The notes below the pieces were generated by a model that was not told the DNA's origin, searched no databases, and saw only the letters and a program-made list of their open reading frames with translations. Shown piece by piece: positions 7,805-16,134 of a stretch of DNA of 20,112 bases (the stretch's first letter is position 1; each line of letters begins with the position of its first letter). The stretch spans positions 1-20,112 of the IMG/VR virus record IMGVR_UViG_3300005435_000063, one strand, 5' to 3'. The position numbers and the translations under genes were made by a program. The stretch is from a virus.

Positions 7805-9900
7805 TAATTAGCCCCCGGTTCCACGTCAAGATTTGCGCCCAAAAGTCTAACTTTTACCGGATCTGTGATTTTCACTCTGAAAATGCGGTCGCGAAATGAG
7901 CCAAGTCTGCGCCACATCACCCGCGTGCGGTATGCCCCAATCTGACCCGAGCCTGCATCAGCAAGCGCGAATGATTCGCTTGAAAATGTGTGACCTCCAT
8001 CATCTGAAAAATCAAACATCACGGTCGGATTTGAGCCCTGGCCCGCCACAAGACCAATCCCAACCTCCATATCGAGTTGGAATTTAGAGCAAAATACTCG
8101 GTTCAAATCGCTTGTTGTATGGGGCGAGCTCCTGAGTCTCGTGATCGCGGCACCATCATCAGCAAAAACACTATCGTCTAGTTGATAGATTTTGTTGTTG
8201 GAATAATCACCCACGATGTGAATGCCTTGCTCCCACGCGAAGGCGCAGAAGTCGGCTCGGTGTCTTTCAAGTACTCCGCTATTTGTATAAGCCCTTTGAT
8301 GCCACATGCCCGTGCTCAAATCATAAACCCATGTGGCCTCGGCGAAATTGAGCACATAAAACATATGGCCATTACTTTGATATGTAAACGCAGTCGCTGC
8401 CGATGGATCGGCGTAACCAGAAATGGCTTGCTCAATAGCATGCGTGCTCACTCTTTGCGGAGTTAAACCTTGAGCCGCATAGACAATGCCTTGGCCTGAA
8501 TCGGAGCGCCCAAGCCAGAGCACGGTGCCCTCATCGGCTTTTGCGATGCTGTATTGAGCGACGGTGCCAATTTCAATAAACCCACCTTGGATTCTCTCAA
8601 ATGGAAAATTGGCGTTGCCCGTATCGGCAAAAATCTCGGTGGACCTCTGGGCGAACAAACAAAGATTTCTGTAACTGACCTCGACCGCAAGTAAAATATC
8701 AGGGGAGCCTTCGGCTGTACCGAATTCTAGCGCGTCGAAGTTAAAACTTTTTAAATCAGAGGCGAAAAATTTATTCGTTCCACCGTCGACAATGAGAAAA
8801 TATCCGTCAATCCAAGTGATGTCGCTTGCGGTGTCCACTGCGGAATAGAGCGCGCTAGATATGGGGTCGGTAAATGTGGCGAGAGCCCCAAAGCTACTTG
8901 TGCCGTCTTGGTTATCCAAAAAAAGCATCATCTTGGCGCCATCAACAAATACGGTCGAGCTATCGGTTCCGGTTCCACCAAAACTCATCGAGGCGGCTTT
9001 AACTCGGACTGTAGAGGTTAGAAATGTAATGGCGCTGCCGCCTGCTTCCCCGCTCGCACCTATAAGGGTCGCGGCCCACACGTTGCCCCCACCTGAGGTC
9101 AGATCTATGTGGGGTGTCCCGCTTGAAGCATTGGCGAGTGAGGATGCAACGGTAAATGAATCGGCATCCACATCGATCACAAAATAATTTGTCAGCGTGG
9201 AAACGCCACCAATACTTGCGCCCAGAAATGTAAACTGGATTTTTAGCCCAGTGTAAAAGCCGTGGGAGGCCTTAATAAAAGTGTCGGCAGTAAAATCAAT
9301 ATCTCCGGTGCCTGTTCCAAACACATTGAAAGGGATTTGCGGTGCAATCGTCAAAATGCCTGAGCCCTTGGCCGAAAATGCGACGACCGTCGCTGATAAT
9401 GCGTTTGCGAGGCTTGAAGCAAACTTGAAGGTATTCGCATCTGAAACGATGATCCAATAATCAGTGGAAGCCGCAAGGCCAGTTGGCAAAACTCCTGTCG
9501 ATGATAATTGAACCTTAAGCCCAGTATAAAACCCGTGAGCCGTATGCGTAACCGTATGGGCCGATGGATCAAGGTCACTGGACTCGCTCGATTGACTGGC
9601 CGTAATGGGAGCATACGTAGTAGGCACAGCGGTCCAATCTAATCCCCGATTAATTGAATAAAGCTGATTCCCGCTCACCACAAAAATGCGACCAATCGAA
9701 TCAACGTGCACACATCTGATGGGGCCCGATCCCACTTGCACTAAATTGGTGAGGCCAGGCGTGGCTCTGAGATAGGCGACTTCATGCTCTTTGCCGGTTT
9801 GTGACTGGATTTGCTCTGGATATAAATTGATGCAAGCCTGTGCTTCCACATTGACTGAATCGAGTGTGTAGGCGGGCCCGATAAATCCAGGGAAGCGCAT
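7804..9900 (-). CDS. Tail hub / packaged-DNA stabilisation protein, P22 gp10-like, with two inserted modules
   Basis: 698 residues. The N-terminus has the gp10 pattern: INLYPEQ near residue 25, AYLRATPGLTNLVQ near 42-55, then RIFVVSGNQLYSI near 71-83. Later parts (ITWIDGYFLIVDGGTNKFFASD, QRSTEIFADTG, GRSDSGQGIVY, VYDLSTGMWHQR, FDFSDDGGHTFS) read as repeated beta-propeller-type blades. P22 gp10 is 472 residues; the excess is explained by two adjacent modules at about residues 111-185 and 200-280. In P22 gp10 binds the gp4 ring, helps close the portal after packaging, and carries the tail fibres. ATG 9900 follows the upstream TAG directly, with GGGAG 5 nt before it. Its gene order after the gp4-like gene supports the call. 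Confidence 0.8.
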   Translation of the reverse strand: MRFPGFIGPAYTLDSVNVEAQACINLYPEQIQSQTGKEHEVAYLRATPGLTNLVQVGSGPIRCVHVDSIGRIFVVSGNQLYSINRGLDWTAVPTTYAPITASQSSESSDLDPSAHTVTHTAHGFYTGLKVQLSSTGVLPTGLAASTDYWIIVSDANTFKFASSLANALSATVVAFSAKGSGILTIAPQIPFNVFGTGTGDIDFTADTFIKASHGFYTGLKIQFTFLGASIGGVSTLTNYFVIDVDADSFTVASSLANASSGTPHIDLTSGGGNVWAATLIGASGEAGGSAITFLTSTVRVKAASMSFGGTGTDSSTVFVDGAKMMLFLDNQDGTSSFGALATFTDPISSALYSAVDTASDITWIDGYFLIVDGGTNKFFASDLKSFNFDALEFGTAEGSPDILLAVEVSYRNLCLFAQRSTEIFADTGNANFPFERIQGGFIEIGTVAQYSIAKADEGTVLWLGRSDSGQGIVYAAQGLTPQRVSTHAIEQAISGYADPSAATAFTYQSNGHMFYVLNFAEATWVYDLSTGMWHQRAYTNSGVLERHRADFCAFAWEQGIHIVGDYSNNKIYQLDDSVFADDGAAITRLRSSPHTTSDLNRVFCSKFQLDMEVGIGLVAGQGSNPTVMFDFSDDGGHTFSSESFALADAGSGQIGAYRTRVMWRRLGSFRDRIFRVKITDPVKVRLLGANLDVEPGAN
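9061..9303 (-). repeat. Second inserted module in gp10-like protein
   Basis: Encodes residues about 200-280 with SHGFYTGLKIQF and DSFTVASSLANASSGT. It is a diverged tandem duplicate of the module at 9346-9570; the DNA around 9239-9270 also resembles that around 9514-9540. Confidence 0.65.
9346..9570 (-). repeat. First inserted module in gp10-like protein
   Basis: Encodes residues about 111-185 with AHGFYTGLKVQL, STGVLPTGL and NTFKFASSLANALSAT. It matches the downstream copy in motif order and spacing, and the single module in the 253-residue tail protein in pattern. Confidence 0.65.
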
Positions 9901-10611
9901 CTATTCTCCCGTGAGCCAGTTAAATGGTCGTCCACGTGACTGTGTACCCAAATCCGTTGCCAAATAAATTGGCTTAGAATTCATTTGTTTAATGTCAGCC
10001 ATAGAATCCATGGCCATTTGAATAATTTGAGGGTCGAGCTGTTTACCGTATTGAGGTGCGAGCCTTAAATCTAAATTGTATTGGATCGCCTCGAAAAACC
10101 CTGGAGGGAGGGTGATAGCCGTATCGAGTGTGGCGATTGATGTCAGGGGCTTCCAGGAATATAAAACAATTTTATTCGCAGCACCAGGCACGGGCCAAAG
10201 GTTGATTGTGGCCAGCGGAAATGAATTCTCCATGTAAAGAACTTGAGGGATGGCTGTTTGCGTGGACTTGATTGAAATCCTAGACCAATCGTCAATGTTA
10301 ATCACAGTTAAAGAGAATTCATTTAATTGAACGGTCCCCTGCACTTCGATTGTAGCGTCATCAATGATTTGAGGTCTTGTGGTGTTAAATGTCCCGCCAG
10401 TTCCAATCGTGTAGGACTGCGTCCCGATGACGAGTTGAAACTTTTCAACAACTCGGTCAAATATCATAAGACTTTTGGCGCTCCAGCGATCAAGCATATT
10501 ATTGATTATCGCCAGACCATCACTGGCCTCGGCAGCTGAAGGCGCTTCGCCGGCCGCAATGGCGCCGATGTCTTTTAAACTTAGTGTGATTAAATCGCGG
10601 GCTGTGGACAC
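9901..10611 (-). CDS. Head completion / tail accessory factor, P22 gp4-like
   Basis: 236 residues. The N-terminus, ARDLITLSLKDIGAIAAGE followed by P-x-x-A-E-A-x-DGLAIINNMLDRW, is the typical start of the gp4-like family that binds below the portal. The C-terminal half has INLWPVPGAANKIVLYSW, LPPGFFEAIQYNLDLRLAP. P22 gp4 is 166 residues; this longer form is common in other podoviruses. The start is GTG at 10611, supported by GGAGG 4 nt upstream inside the end of the glycosyltransferase gene, giving a 22-bp overlap. It directly precedes the gp10-like hub, as in P22. The role is closing the filled head and building the tail base; catalytic cell-wall activity, reported for P22 gp4, cannot be judged here. 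Confidence 0.8.
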   Translation of the reverse strand: MSTARDLITLSLKDIGAIAAGEAPSAAEASDGLAIINNMLDRWSAKSLMIFDRVVEKFQLVIGTQSYTIGTGGTFNTTRPQIIDDATIEVQGTVQLNEFSLTVINIDDWSRISIKSTQTAIPQVLYMENSFPLATINLWPVPGAANKIVLYSWKPLTSIATLDTAITLPPGFFEAIQYNLDLRLAPQYGKQLDPQIIQMAMDSMADIKQMNSKPIYLATDLGTQSRGRPFNWLTGE

Positions 10612-11273
10612 GTGGCCTCCGCTCTTGATTTAAGCCATTGGCCTATGTGGCCCTTATAGGGAACGGGGCTAAAATCCCAGTGCGTGATTTCTAGCTCTGG
10701 ATAAAGATAAAGTTTCCCGCCCGTCTCACGCCATTCATGAGCAAAAAAACTCTCTTCGCTATGCAGGCCATTTGCGAATGGGGTTTGAAAGTAACAATGA
10801 AGTGTGTGGCCAAAGTGCGTGAATTTCCGCTCGGGATGAGCCTTTTCTAAGATCTCAAATACTTTGCGGCTTAAACATACAAACCCAGCCGGTAAAACGC
10901 CCACCTCAATAAGTCCATGCTGATCGGCCCACAATTCATCTTGGGCTAACCAAGCAATGGGGTAGGCTTCCCCGTCTTGCTTGAATCTGTAGCACCCACC
11001 CACGTAATCGACTGGCATTCTGGATAATTTAACCAGCGCACCAACCTCAAAAGTCAGGTCTGAATCCAAATAAATGATTTTATCGCAATCCGATTCGAGA
11101 AATGCTTTGGCCAGTTGGTTTCGACCCATCGCTGGGTGTGAGCAATTGGGCAAGAATTCAACAAGTAACTCATCGCCAAGCTTGTTTGCGACATATTGCT
11201 CACTCATCAAACAGTTCACCGTTCGACAAGGGAGTTTTCCGTCATAAACAGGGATGGCGACGAGTATTTTCAC
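10590..11273 (-). CDS. GT-A fold glycosyltransferase inside the structural operon
   Basis: 227 residues. ILVAIPVYDG at the start is the GT-A nucleotide-binding strand, and IIYLDSDLTF at about 66-75 supplies the D-x-D motif (D70, D72) for metal and sugar nucleotide. CSHPAMGRNQLAKAFL (44-59) precedes it, and SEESFFAHEWRETGGKLYLY (172-191) is the acceptor-side motif common in phage and bacterial relatives. GTG 11273 directly follows the upstream TAA, with AAAGGG 6 nt before. Sugar donor and acceptor are unknown; it might modify a virion protein or host surface glycan. It sits between a small virion-type gene and the gp4-like gene, a place empty in P22 itself, so it reads as an accessory gene settled in the operon. 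Confidence 0.75.
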   Translation of the reverse strand: MKILVAIPVYDGKLPCRTVNCLMSEQYVANKLGDELLVEFLPNCSHPAMGRNQLAKAFLESDCDKIIYLDSDLTFEVGALVKLSRMPVDYVGGCYRFKQDGEAYPIAWLAQDELWADQHGLIEVGVLPAGFVCLSRKVFEILEKAHPERKFTHFGHTLHCYFQTPFANGLHSEESFFAHEWRETGGKLYLYPELEITHWDFSPVPYKGHIGQWLKSRAEATCPQPAI

Positions 11274-11585
11274 TTATGACCCTTTAATCAGGCCAAGAGT
11301 GACGAGCGCCGCTTGAACAGCGTTCGATTGTGCCGCCAGTGTCGCAATAGCGTTTGCGATAATGGCGCTGTTGTAAGTGCCGGTCAGAGTCAAAATGCCA
11401 TTGGTCGGCGCCGCAGCTCCGCCCGATGCATCGACTACTGTGGCCTGTGCCGCCAATGTAATTTGCGCGACCGGAGTTTTGCCGTAAAAAGCAATTTTGT
11501 CCGTAGTTGACTGACCGTAGTCAGACCCATCCGGGCTCAATACTGACTGGCGTTTGTTTGAAGTGGTTTCAGTTTGCAATCCCAT
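11274..11585 (-). CDS. Small podovirus virion-type protein, function unknown
   Basis: 103 residues. LSPDGSDYGQ followed by TDKIAFYGKTPVAQ near the N-terminus and a C-terminal helix ending in LVTLGLIKGS form a pattern I associate with small proteins encoded just after the coat gene in podoviruses. Centre is Ala/Thr/Gly-rich. A head-decoration or fibre role is possible but is an inference from position. ATG 11585 has AAGGAGA immediately before it, and a second AGGAG further up. It lies downstream of the coat terminator, so its expression depends on read-through or an unseen promoter. Confidence 0.55.
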   Translation of the reverse strand: MGLQTETTSNKRQSVLSPDGSDYGQSTTDKIAFYGKTPVAQITLAAQATVVDASGGAAAPTNGILTLTGTYNSAIIANAIATLAAQSNAVQAALVTLGLIKGS

Positions 11586-11620
11586 TCTCCTTGTTCTCCT
11601 GTTAATGAAAATTTAAATAT

Positions 11621-11653
11621 AAAAAAAGAGAAGCGAGCGAGCGCCCGCTCCTC
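11621..11653 (-). terminator. Rho-independent terminator after the coat gene
   Basis: On the minus strand, 11 nt after the coat stop, GAGGAGCGGGC pairs with GCTCGCTTCTC-type bases to give an 11-bp stem (two G-U pairs) with a 4-nt loop, followed at once by seven T and then ATA. No promoter is evident between it and the next gene, so it probably acts as an attenuator that keeps coat expression above that of tail genes. Confidence 0.8.
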
Positions 11654-11664
11654 GACAAAAGTGA

Positions 11665-12888
11665 TTAGCCCATGATCCGACATGCGAGCTCGGGATAAAC
11701 GGTTTTCCATCCGTAGAGCACATCTAAACGACACGGGTGTTGGTCGTTATTGATGTCGTAAGCCCTGACAATCCGGATCGAAAGACCGGCATCTGGATCT
11801 TGCGCGCGAGATGCCATCTCCACTCCGCCAGGCAATTCCAAATCGGCCATACCGAGCACAAACGCATCACGGTGATAGGCCATGTTCTGAGGAGTCGTCA
11901 CACCATCGGCAGACACCTTTTGAACTGGCGTAACCGCCGCCTCATCAAGTGGAAGCGCTGTAATGTTTTGATAGGGGCCCGTGGACTGGAACGCAGGCGT
12001 GAAGGCGATTGTGCCGTTCACGGTACTTGAATTTAAATTCGCCGTTACCGTAAACTGCATGAGTGAACCCGTACTCTGACGAGTTTGCGGGTTAACAGCA
12101 AACACCGAACCAATCGTGAACACGTCACCCTTATTCAGTACGCCTGTTTCGCCTGATTCAAAGCCATCGCACACCAGTGTGGTATCGCCGTCCGCCGCCG
12201 TAGTCGTATTGACTAAAATGGTGTCGCCGTTATTGTCGCCGGTGATAAAGGACTGGACGTTTTGATCCATTTTCCAAGTGAAGCCCAGGGCCTCACCCAT
12301 GACACCCTTGTCATACTGAGACTTAATTTTCTCGGACGATTGGAAAAGGCCCTTCAATGCATCAACCATCGCGGCCTGAGCTGCGGGGTTCATGACGAGA
12401 GAGCGCTGACCATCGCGTGGGCATCCGTTTTCGTCCAGCTTTTGACCTGCTTGCAATGCGAGCAGTGCGGTCGCGGGCGTGGTGCCGGGAACGCCGACCG
12501 AGTTCCATACATTCACATACTGGCCAAGACCGTCGTAATCGATCTTGTTGGCAAGCGCCACGACTGCGGGCTTGATATAGCGCGCGCCGAATTCATCGAT
12601 CGACAAGGTCATATCTTTGCTTGAGAATTGAAAGCCAACATGTTTTTGCTGATCAAGAGTCAGCGCCACACTTTGGTCAGTCACGTCTTGCAGGTTCAAT
12701 GCAGCACCGTCGGTGACGGTAAAGCGTACGGGCTTACGGATATTGATGACAGAGCCAATTTTAGCGCCCGAGTTGGCAAACTGGCTGTCATATTGACGGT
12801 TCACACCCTTGGTAAAACCAAGTTCGTTTTTGAGCATTCTCAATGACTCTTTTGTAATCATTGAAATGGTTAAAAGACTGTTACTCAT
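11665..12888 (-). CDS. Major coat protein, P22 gp5-like
   Basis: 407 residues, against 430 in P22 gp5. The N-terminal half has the P22 coat pattern: MITKESLRMLKNELGF, IGSVINIRKPVRFTV, QKHVGFQFSSKDMTLSIDEF, and RYIKPAVVALANKID. Residues about 218-320 (VNTTTAADGDTTLV to TPAFQSTGPYQNITAL) are beta-rich and fall where the P22 insertion domain lies. The end has FVLGMADLELPGG and RIVRAYDINNDQHPCRLDVLYGW, the usual HK97-fold closing strands. ATG 12888 has GGGAG 7 nt upstream. Preceded by scaffold and followed by a strong terminator. It assembles the icosahedral shell around the scaffold. Confidence 0.92.
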   Translation of the reverse strand: MSNSLLTISMITKESLRMLKNELGFTKGVNRQYDSQFANSGAKIGSVINIRKPVRFTVTDGAALNLQDVTDQSVALTLDQQKHVGFQFSSKDMTLSIDEFGARYIKPAVVALANKIDYDGLGQYVNVWNSVGVPGTTPATALLALQAGQKLDENGCPRDGQRSLVMNPAAQAAMVDALKGLFQSSEKIKSQYDKGVMGEALGFTWKMDQNVQSFITGDNNGDTILVNTTTAADGDTTLVCDGFESGETGVLNKGDVFTIGSVFAVNPQTRQSTGSLMQFTVTANLNSSTVNGTIAFTPAFQSTGPYQNITALPLDEAAVTPVQKVSADGVTTPQNMAYHRDAFVLGMADLELPGGVEMASRAQDPDAGLSIRIVRAYDINNDQHPCRLDVLYGWKTVYPELACRIMG

Positions 12889-12901
12889 TTGGAAGCTCCC
12901 G

Positions 12902-12918
12902 GTCCCTAGTTATGGGAC
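12902..12918. other. Short inverted repeat in the coat leader
   Basis: GTCCC and GGGAC flank a 7-nt loop in the 60-bp scaffold-coat gap, shortly before the coat ribosome site. There is no T-run, so it is not a terminator. It might be an mRNA-stabilising or processing hairpin, or chance. Confidence 0.3.
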
Positions 12919-12948
12919 AAAGGTAAAATTTAAATCCTAAGCATGGCC

Positions 12949-13854
12949 CTATGCCCGCTTAGCTAATTGCTCCTCCCGCAATTTCTCAAATTCACGCTGA
13001 CTCAAATTCGGGTCATCGATGGATTTTTTGCCAGAGCCAGTCGCATTGGACTTCACTGGTTTAATCGGGGTTGGAGCCTTGGTGGTTTTTGGCTCTATTT
13101 TTTCAGATGAATCAGACTTTAAATATTTGGCTTCGAATTTTCCCAATTCACGTGCGGCAGCAATCGCGGGCAGAGCACAAATTCTTTTGTACTCGTCCTT
13201 ATTTTTAGCCAGCTCATACATGAGCTCAGGCCCATTATCAGATTCAAGAATCACCTGTTGAACCGTGATCGATATCGGAATGTCGTCGACATCCTCCATC
13301 AGCTCACCAAAGTCCGCGTGAGATTTTTTAAACTCCTCAACACGTCCCATGTGCGTTTCAATGGATTTTTGAACCTGCGTTTTGACCTGAGATTCTCTTT
13401 GTTTTGCATCCCGCGCAGATAGCTTTTGCTCAAGCTTCCAGTCGGTGAGTGCTTCGACATAAAGATCATGGGTTTCGAAATCATCGGCTTTGGGTTTGCC
13501 CTCGGCGACAACTGTGGTCTCAGGCTTTGGCGTCTCAGGGCTTTGATTTTTCAGCACTTGCGCGCGCAAAAAATCTCGCTCTTGTTCGACCGCACTGAGT
13601 TTGCCGTTGAGTTTATCAATCCGGCGCTTGAACCCGCCCTTTTTCTTGCCCTTGTCCTTGGGCTCATCAGTGACTTCCGTATCACTGTCATCTGATTCAT
13701 TTTCAACTTCTGGGGTTTCCGAGGCCTCAACTGTTTCATCCACCTTTTCAGGCGACGCGGATGTTTCCACAGGCTCAATAGGTTTTGCTAGATCGCCCAT
13801 GGCTTGGGTCACCTGCTCCGCACTATCTGATGTGGACTGGATCTGGATTGGCAT
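12949..13854 (-). CDS. Scaffolding protein (P22 gp8-like)
   Basis: 301 residues, same size as P22 gp8 (303). Residues 20-65 are strongly acidic (Glu, Asp, Ser, Thr), 66-80 basic (KDKGKKKGGFKRRIDKL), then a coiled-coil-like helix to about 105. Further helices follow, and the C-terminus has SIDDPNLSQREFEKLREEQ with basic ends, as in the coat-binding helix-turn-helix tail of scaffolds. No enzymatic motif is seen. ATG 13854 has GGGGAG 6 nt upstream, 3 nt after the portal stop. It would line the procapsid interior, direct coat assembly and then exit. Confidence 0.8.
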   Translation of the reverse strand: MPIQIQSTSDSAEQVTQAMGDLAKPIEPVETSASPEKVDETVEASETPEVENESDDSDTEVTDEPKDKGKKKGGFKRRIDKLNGKLSAVEQERDFLRAQVLKNQSPETPKPETTVVAEGKPKADDFETHDLYVEALTDWKLEQKLSARDAKQRESQVKTQVQKSIETHMGRVEEFKKSHADFGELMEDVDDIPISITVQQVILESDNGPELMYELAKNKDEYKRICALPAIAAARELGKFEAKYLKSDSSEKIEPKTTKAPTPIKPVKSNATGSGKKSIDDPNLSQREFEKLREEQLAKRA

Positions 13855-13857
13855 GGT

Positions 13858-15996
13858 TTAGCTCCCCATGGGTGTACCTGGTGTGGGCCCGCCAGTAGGT
13901 TGTTGTTGTGGAGGTTGCGCAGCTGGAGGTTGTCCTCCGCCAGCATCCGAACTTTGATCTATTGGTTGGTTCATGCTGAGAAGGTCGAGGCGGTGTTGAA
14001 TCGCTCCGACCTCTTCTTTCAGCATTGTCTGGGCCTCTTGTGAGCCCATTTTGGCCATAGCGACTTCGATCTCGGCCTGGATCTGTGCGAACGCGATTCG
14101 TTCTTTCGAAGCCAGCTCCACAGATTTCGTTTCAATCATGTGAGTTTTTTCGTTCAGATGTTGCGTGAGCTGATCAATCATCTGTTGCATGTGCTGCATG
14201 GCTTGCTGAGCTTGAGGTGGCAAAGGCTGTTGATCTTTGTCGTCGGGCTCGGCCAATCCTGGTGGCAGCATCTTTTTAAGACGGTCGGCAATTTCTTGCG
14301 CACCTGACCAATCCATATTTCTCACCATCAAATCGCCCGCAACCTGCACGATTTGCGGATAAGCCTTAGTGAGCTCCATCATGGACGCCACGGCCTCCTC
14401 ACGCTTGGTTGCGTAACTGGGGCCGGATGAAACGTTGGCGTCATATTTCCCAACACCTAGATTGTGAATGACGTCTTTGCCGTTTTTCTGGAAAATCTGG
14501 TTGATCGCAACCATCTCGGCCTCACCACTTTCGCCAATAATGCGAATGGTCCGGGGCGTGTCGTAAACTTTCGGGATCAGATCCACAATAATTCGGCCGC
14601 CGTGTCTCATGGCTCTAGAGAGATTGTCGATGTAATGGAAATTAGTCCTCTCAGCTTGTGTGGTGCGCCTTTGAATGGCCGTGCCTGAAATTTCATTTGA
14701 ACGGTTACCGAGTGAGGCGTCGTAAATCCCCGTGGTCGCGTTCAAATCATCTTTGGATTGCATCCGGGCGCCCGTGATCGCCTGCACAGGTGCTTCGTAC
14801 ACGTTACGCGCCGGCGGTCCTTGAGGCGTGCCCGAGGCGTCTTTGGAATTGTATTCAAGATAAGCGTGATTTTTGATGTTGGCCGTTTTCCACTGGGCCT
14901 CGAAACCTTCAAACTGCCCAGCCGCACCGATGAACGGCGCCCTGGGAGCTAACGCGATGGTCTCGGTCTCAGCCGACGCCCAATAATTGTACATGCGCTG
15001 GGGATCTTTGGCGTGGCGGATAATGCCCTCAAGCACCCGTTTGCCATCGATATCAAGCTCATCACCTAAAACCGGGATGATCGGAATCCATTGACCCAGC
15101 CAATCGGTTTCCTCTAATTTTTCAACCCCATTCATCTTGCACCACTTAATGGCTGGGAGCGTGCTCTTGCGCTCAGCTACAATTTGAATAGCGTCGGGAT
15201 TCACTTGAATTGCGGCCTGGATATCGGGCCTTGCCATGTAGTCAGCCAAATCATCTTTGTTGATGACCTCTTTGCTGTTCATTTGCAAAAGCGTGACTTC
15301 TTTAAATGTTTTGTAAAAATATTCAGCCACACGGCACGAGGCTTTCGAGGCCCATCCCGGCGCGTGATCGCCGATAGATTCCCAATCGGTCATGCCTGAT
15401 AATTTGGATTCCGGATATTGAGCCTTGTAATCGTCGTGGCTCATGTCCTCAAAGACAAAGCCCCAGTTGGAATCGGATCCATCGGGCTCTTGATAATTTG
15501 GATCTAAATATACAGTGAAGGAATTGCGAATCCTTTTAATAAGGATTTCTTGATCAAAGGACTGGGGATCACAGAAATCGGTGATGACTCTGAAATAACC
15601 AAGCCCTTTGGTTGCGGCAGCTTCAAAGGCTGTGTCATAGGCCACATCGGCGTTGGAATTATATTCGATGTGTCTGATTAAGCCTTGGAGGACCTTTGCG
15701 GTTTCCACATCGGCGTTGTCATCGACCGGGTTGACCTTAATCGATGGCCTATTTTGGCGTTGGTCGTTTGTGACCTGGCGCAAATATTGTGGGAGCCTAT
15801 TGATGGTGAGACAAGGTCTGCGATCAATTTCCCTTGATTGCTTAACGTCTTGTGGCCATTGCTCGCCCGATCTGAACTTCAGATCATCCAGGGCATCGCG
15901 CCTAATTTCTAGCTCCGCATCCACTGCCAACTGAAACCGCTCGCGCGCGATTTTCAGAAACTCATCATCTGCTTTTTTGGTGTCGGTGCCGTTCAC
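13858..15996 (-). CDS. Portal protein, P22 gp1-like
   Basis: 712 residues, against 725 for P22 gp1. Near the start ALDDLKFRSGEQWPQDVKQ and RPCLTINRLPQYLRQVTNDQ are P22-type portal signatures. Also seen are GYFRVITDFCDPQSFDQEI, the IPIIPVLGDELDIDGKRV segment, DLNATTGIYDASLG, and SGTAIQRRTTQAER. The last 120 residues form a Gln-rich helix and Pro/Gly tail, as in the P22 portal barrel. The only in-frame start is GTG 15996, since TGA lies two codons upstream; there is no Shine-Dalgarno match before it. It is the first gene of its operon, facing the plus-strand ABA gene. It forms the dodecameric DNA entry ring. Confidence 0.92.
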   Translation of the reverse strand: MNGTDTKKADDEFLKIARERFQLAVDAELEIRRDALDDLKFRSGEQWPQDVKQSREIDRRPCLTINRLPQYLRQVTNDQRQNRPSIKVNPVDDNADVETAKVLQGLIRHIEYNSNADVAYDTAFEAAATKGLGYFRVITDFCDPQSFDQEILIKRIRNSFTVYLDPNYQEPDGSDSNWGFVFEDMSHDDYKAQYPESKLSGMTDWESIGDHAPGWASKASCRVAEYFYKTFKEVTLLQMNSKEVINKDDLADYMARPDIQAAIQVNPDAIQIVAERKSTLPAIKWCKMNGVEKLEETDWLGQWIPIIPVLGDELDIDGKRVLEGIIRHAKDPQRMYNYWASAETETIALAPRAPFIGAAGQFEGFEAQWKTANIKNHAYLEYNSKDASGTPQGPPARNVYEAPVQAITGARMQSKDDLNATTGIYDASLGNRSNEISGTAIQRRTTQAERTNFHYIDNLSRAMRHGGRIIVDLIPKVYDTPRTIRIIGESGEAEMVAINQIFQKNGKDVIHNLGVGKYDANVSSGPSYATKREEAVASMMELTKAYPQIVQVAGDLMVRNMDWSGAQEIADRLKKMLPPGLAEPDDKDQQPLPPQAQQAMQHMQQMIDQLTQHLNEKTHMIETKSVELASKERIAFAQIQAEIEVAMAKMGSQEAQTMLKEEVGAIQHRLDLLSMNQPIDQSSDAGGGQPPAAQPPQQQPTGGPTPGTPMGS

Positions 15997-16005
15997 TATT
16001 CAAAA

Positions 16006-16011
16006 GCTAAA
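16006..16011 (-). promoter_or_regulatory. Candidate -10-like element of the portal operon
   Basis: TTTAGC on the minus strand, 10 bp beyond the nearest GTTTA-type repeat and 9 nt before the portal GTG. A matching TTTAGA holds exactly the same position before terS. No -35 is seen; the repeat array occupies that place. Confidence 0.35.
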
Positions 16012-16021
16012 GCAAACAAAG

Positions 16022-16050
16022 GTTTACACTAGGTTTAAGAAATGTTTACC
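16022..16050. promoter_or_regulatory. Array of three GTTTA(A/C) repeats at 11-bp spacing (portal/ABA divergent region)
   Basis: Plus-strand repeats begin at 16022 (GTTTACA), 16033 (GTTTAAG) and 16044 (GTTTACC), exactly 11 bp apart, so all lie on one helix face. The array lies in the 138-bp gap between the diverging portal and ABA genes. The left edge is 26 nt from the portal start codon. The third copy could also serve as a -35 (TTTACC) for the plus-strand genes, with an extended -10 TGGTATGAG 18 bp further on. A second array of the same kind lies at 18812-18846. Confidence 0.65.
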
Positions 16051-16074
16051 TTGCGGGTCTGGGTCTGGTATGAG
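16045..16074 (+). promoter_or_regulatory. Candidate promoter for the ABA-sandwich gene pair
   Basis: TTTACC (16045-16050) and TATGAG (16069-16074) are 18 bp apart, the latter preceded by TGG as an extended -10. It would leave a leader of roughly 55 nt. The -35 is part of the repeat array, so binding there should control it. Confidence 0.4.
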
Positions 16075-16134
16075 TATGGGCAAGCGATAACGTTTCACGG
16101 CACGACACCGAAGTCTGTGCGCTAGGATGAAGTT

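Noticed and set aside
12262-12624. Plus-strand frame of 120 codons
   Set aside because: Antisense to the coat gene, which is securely identified.
12902-12918. Inverted repeat before coat as a terminator
   Set aside because: Stem of only 5 bp and no T-run.
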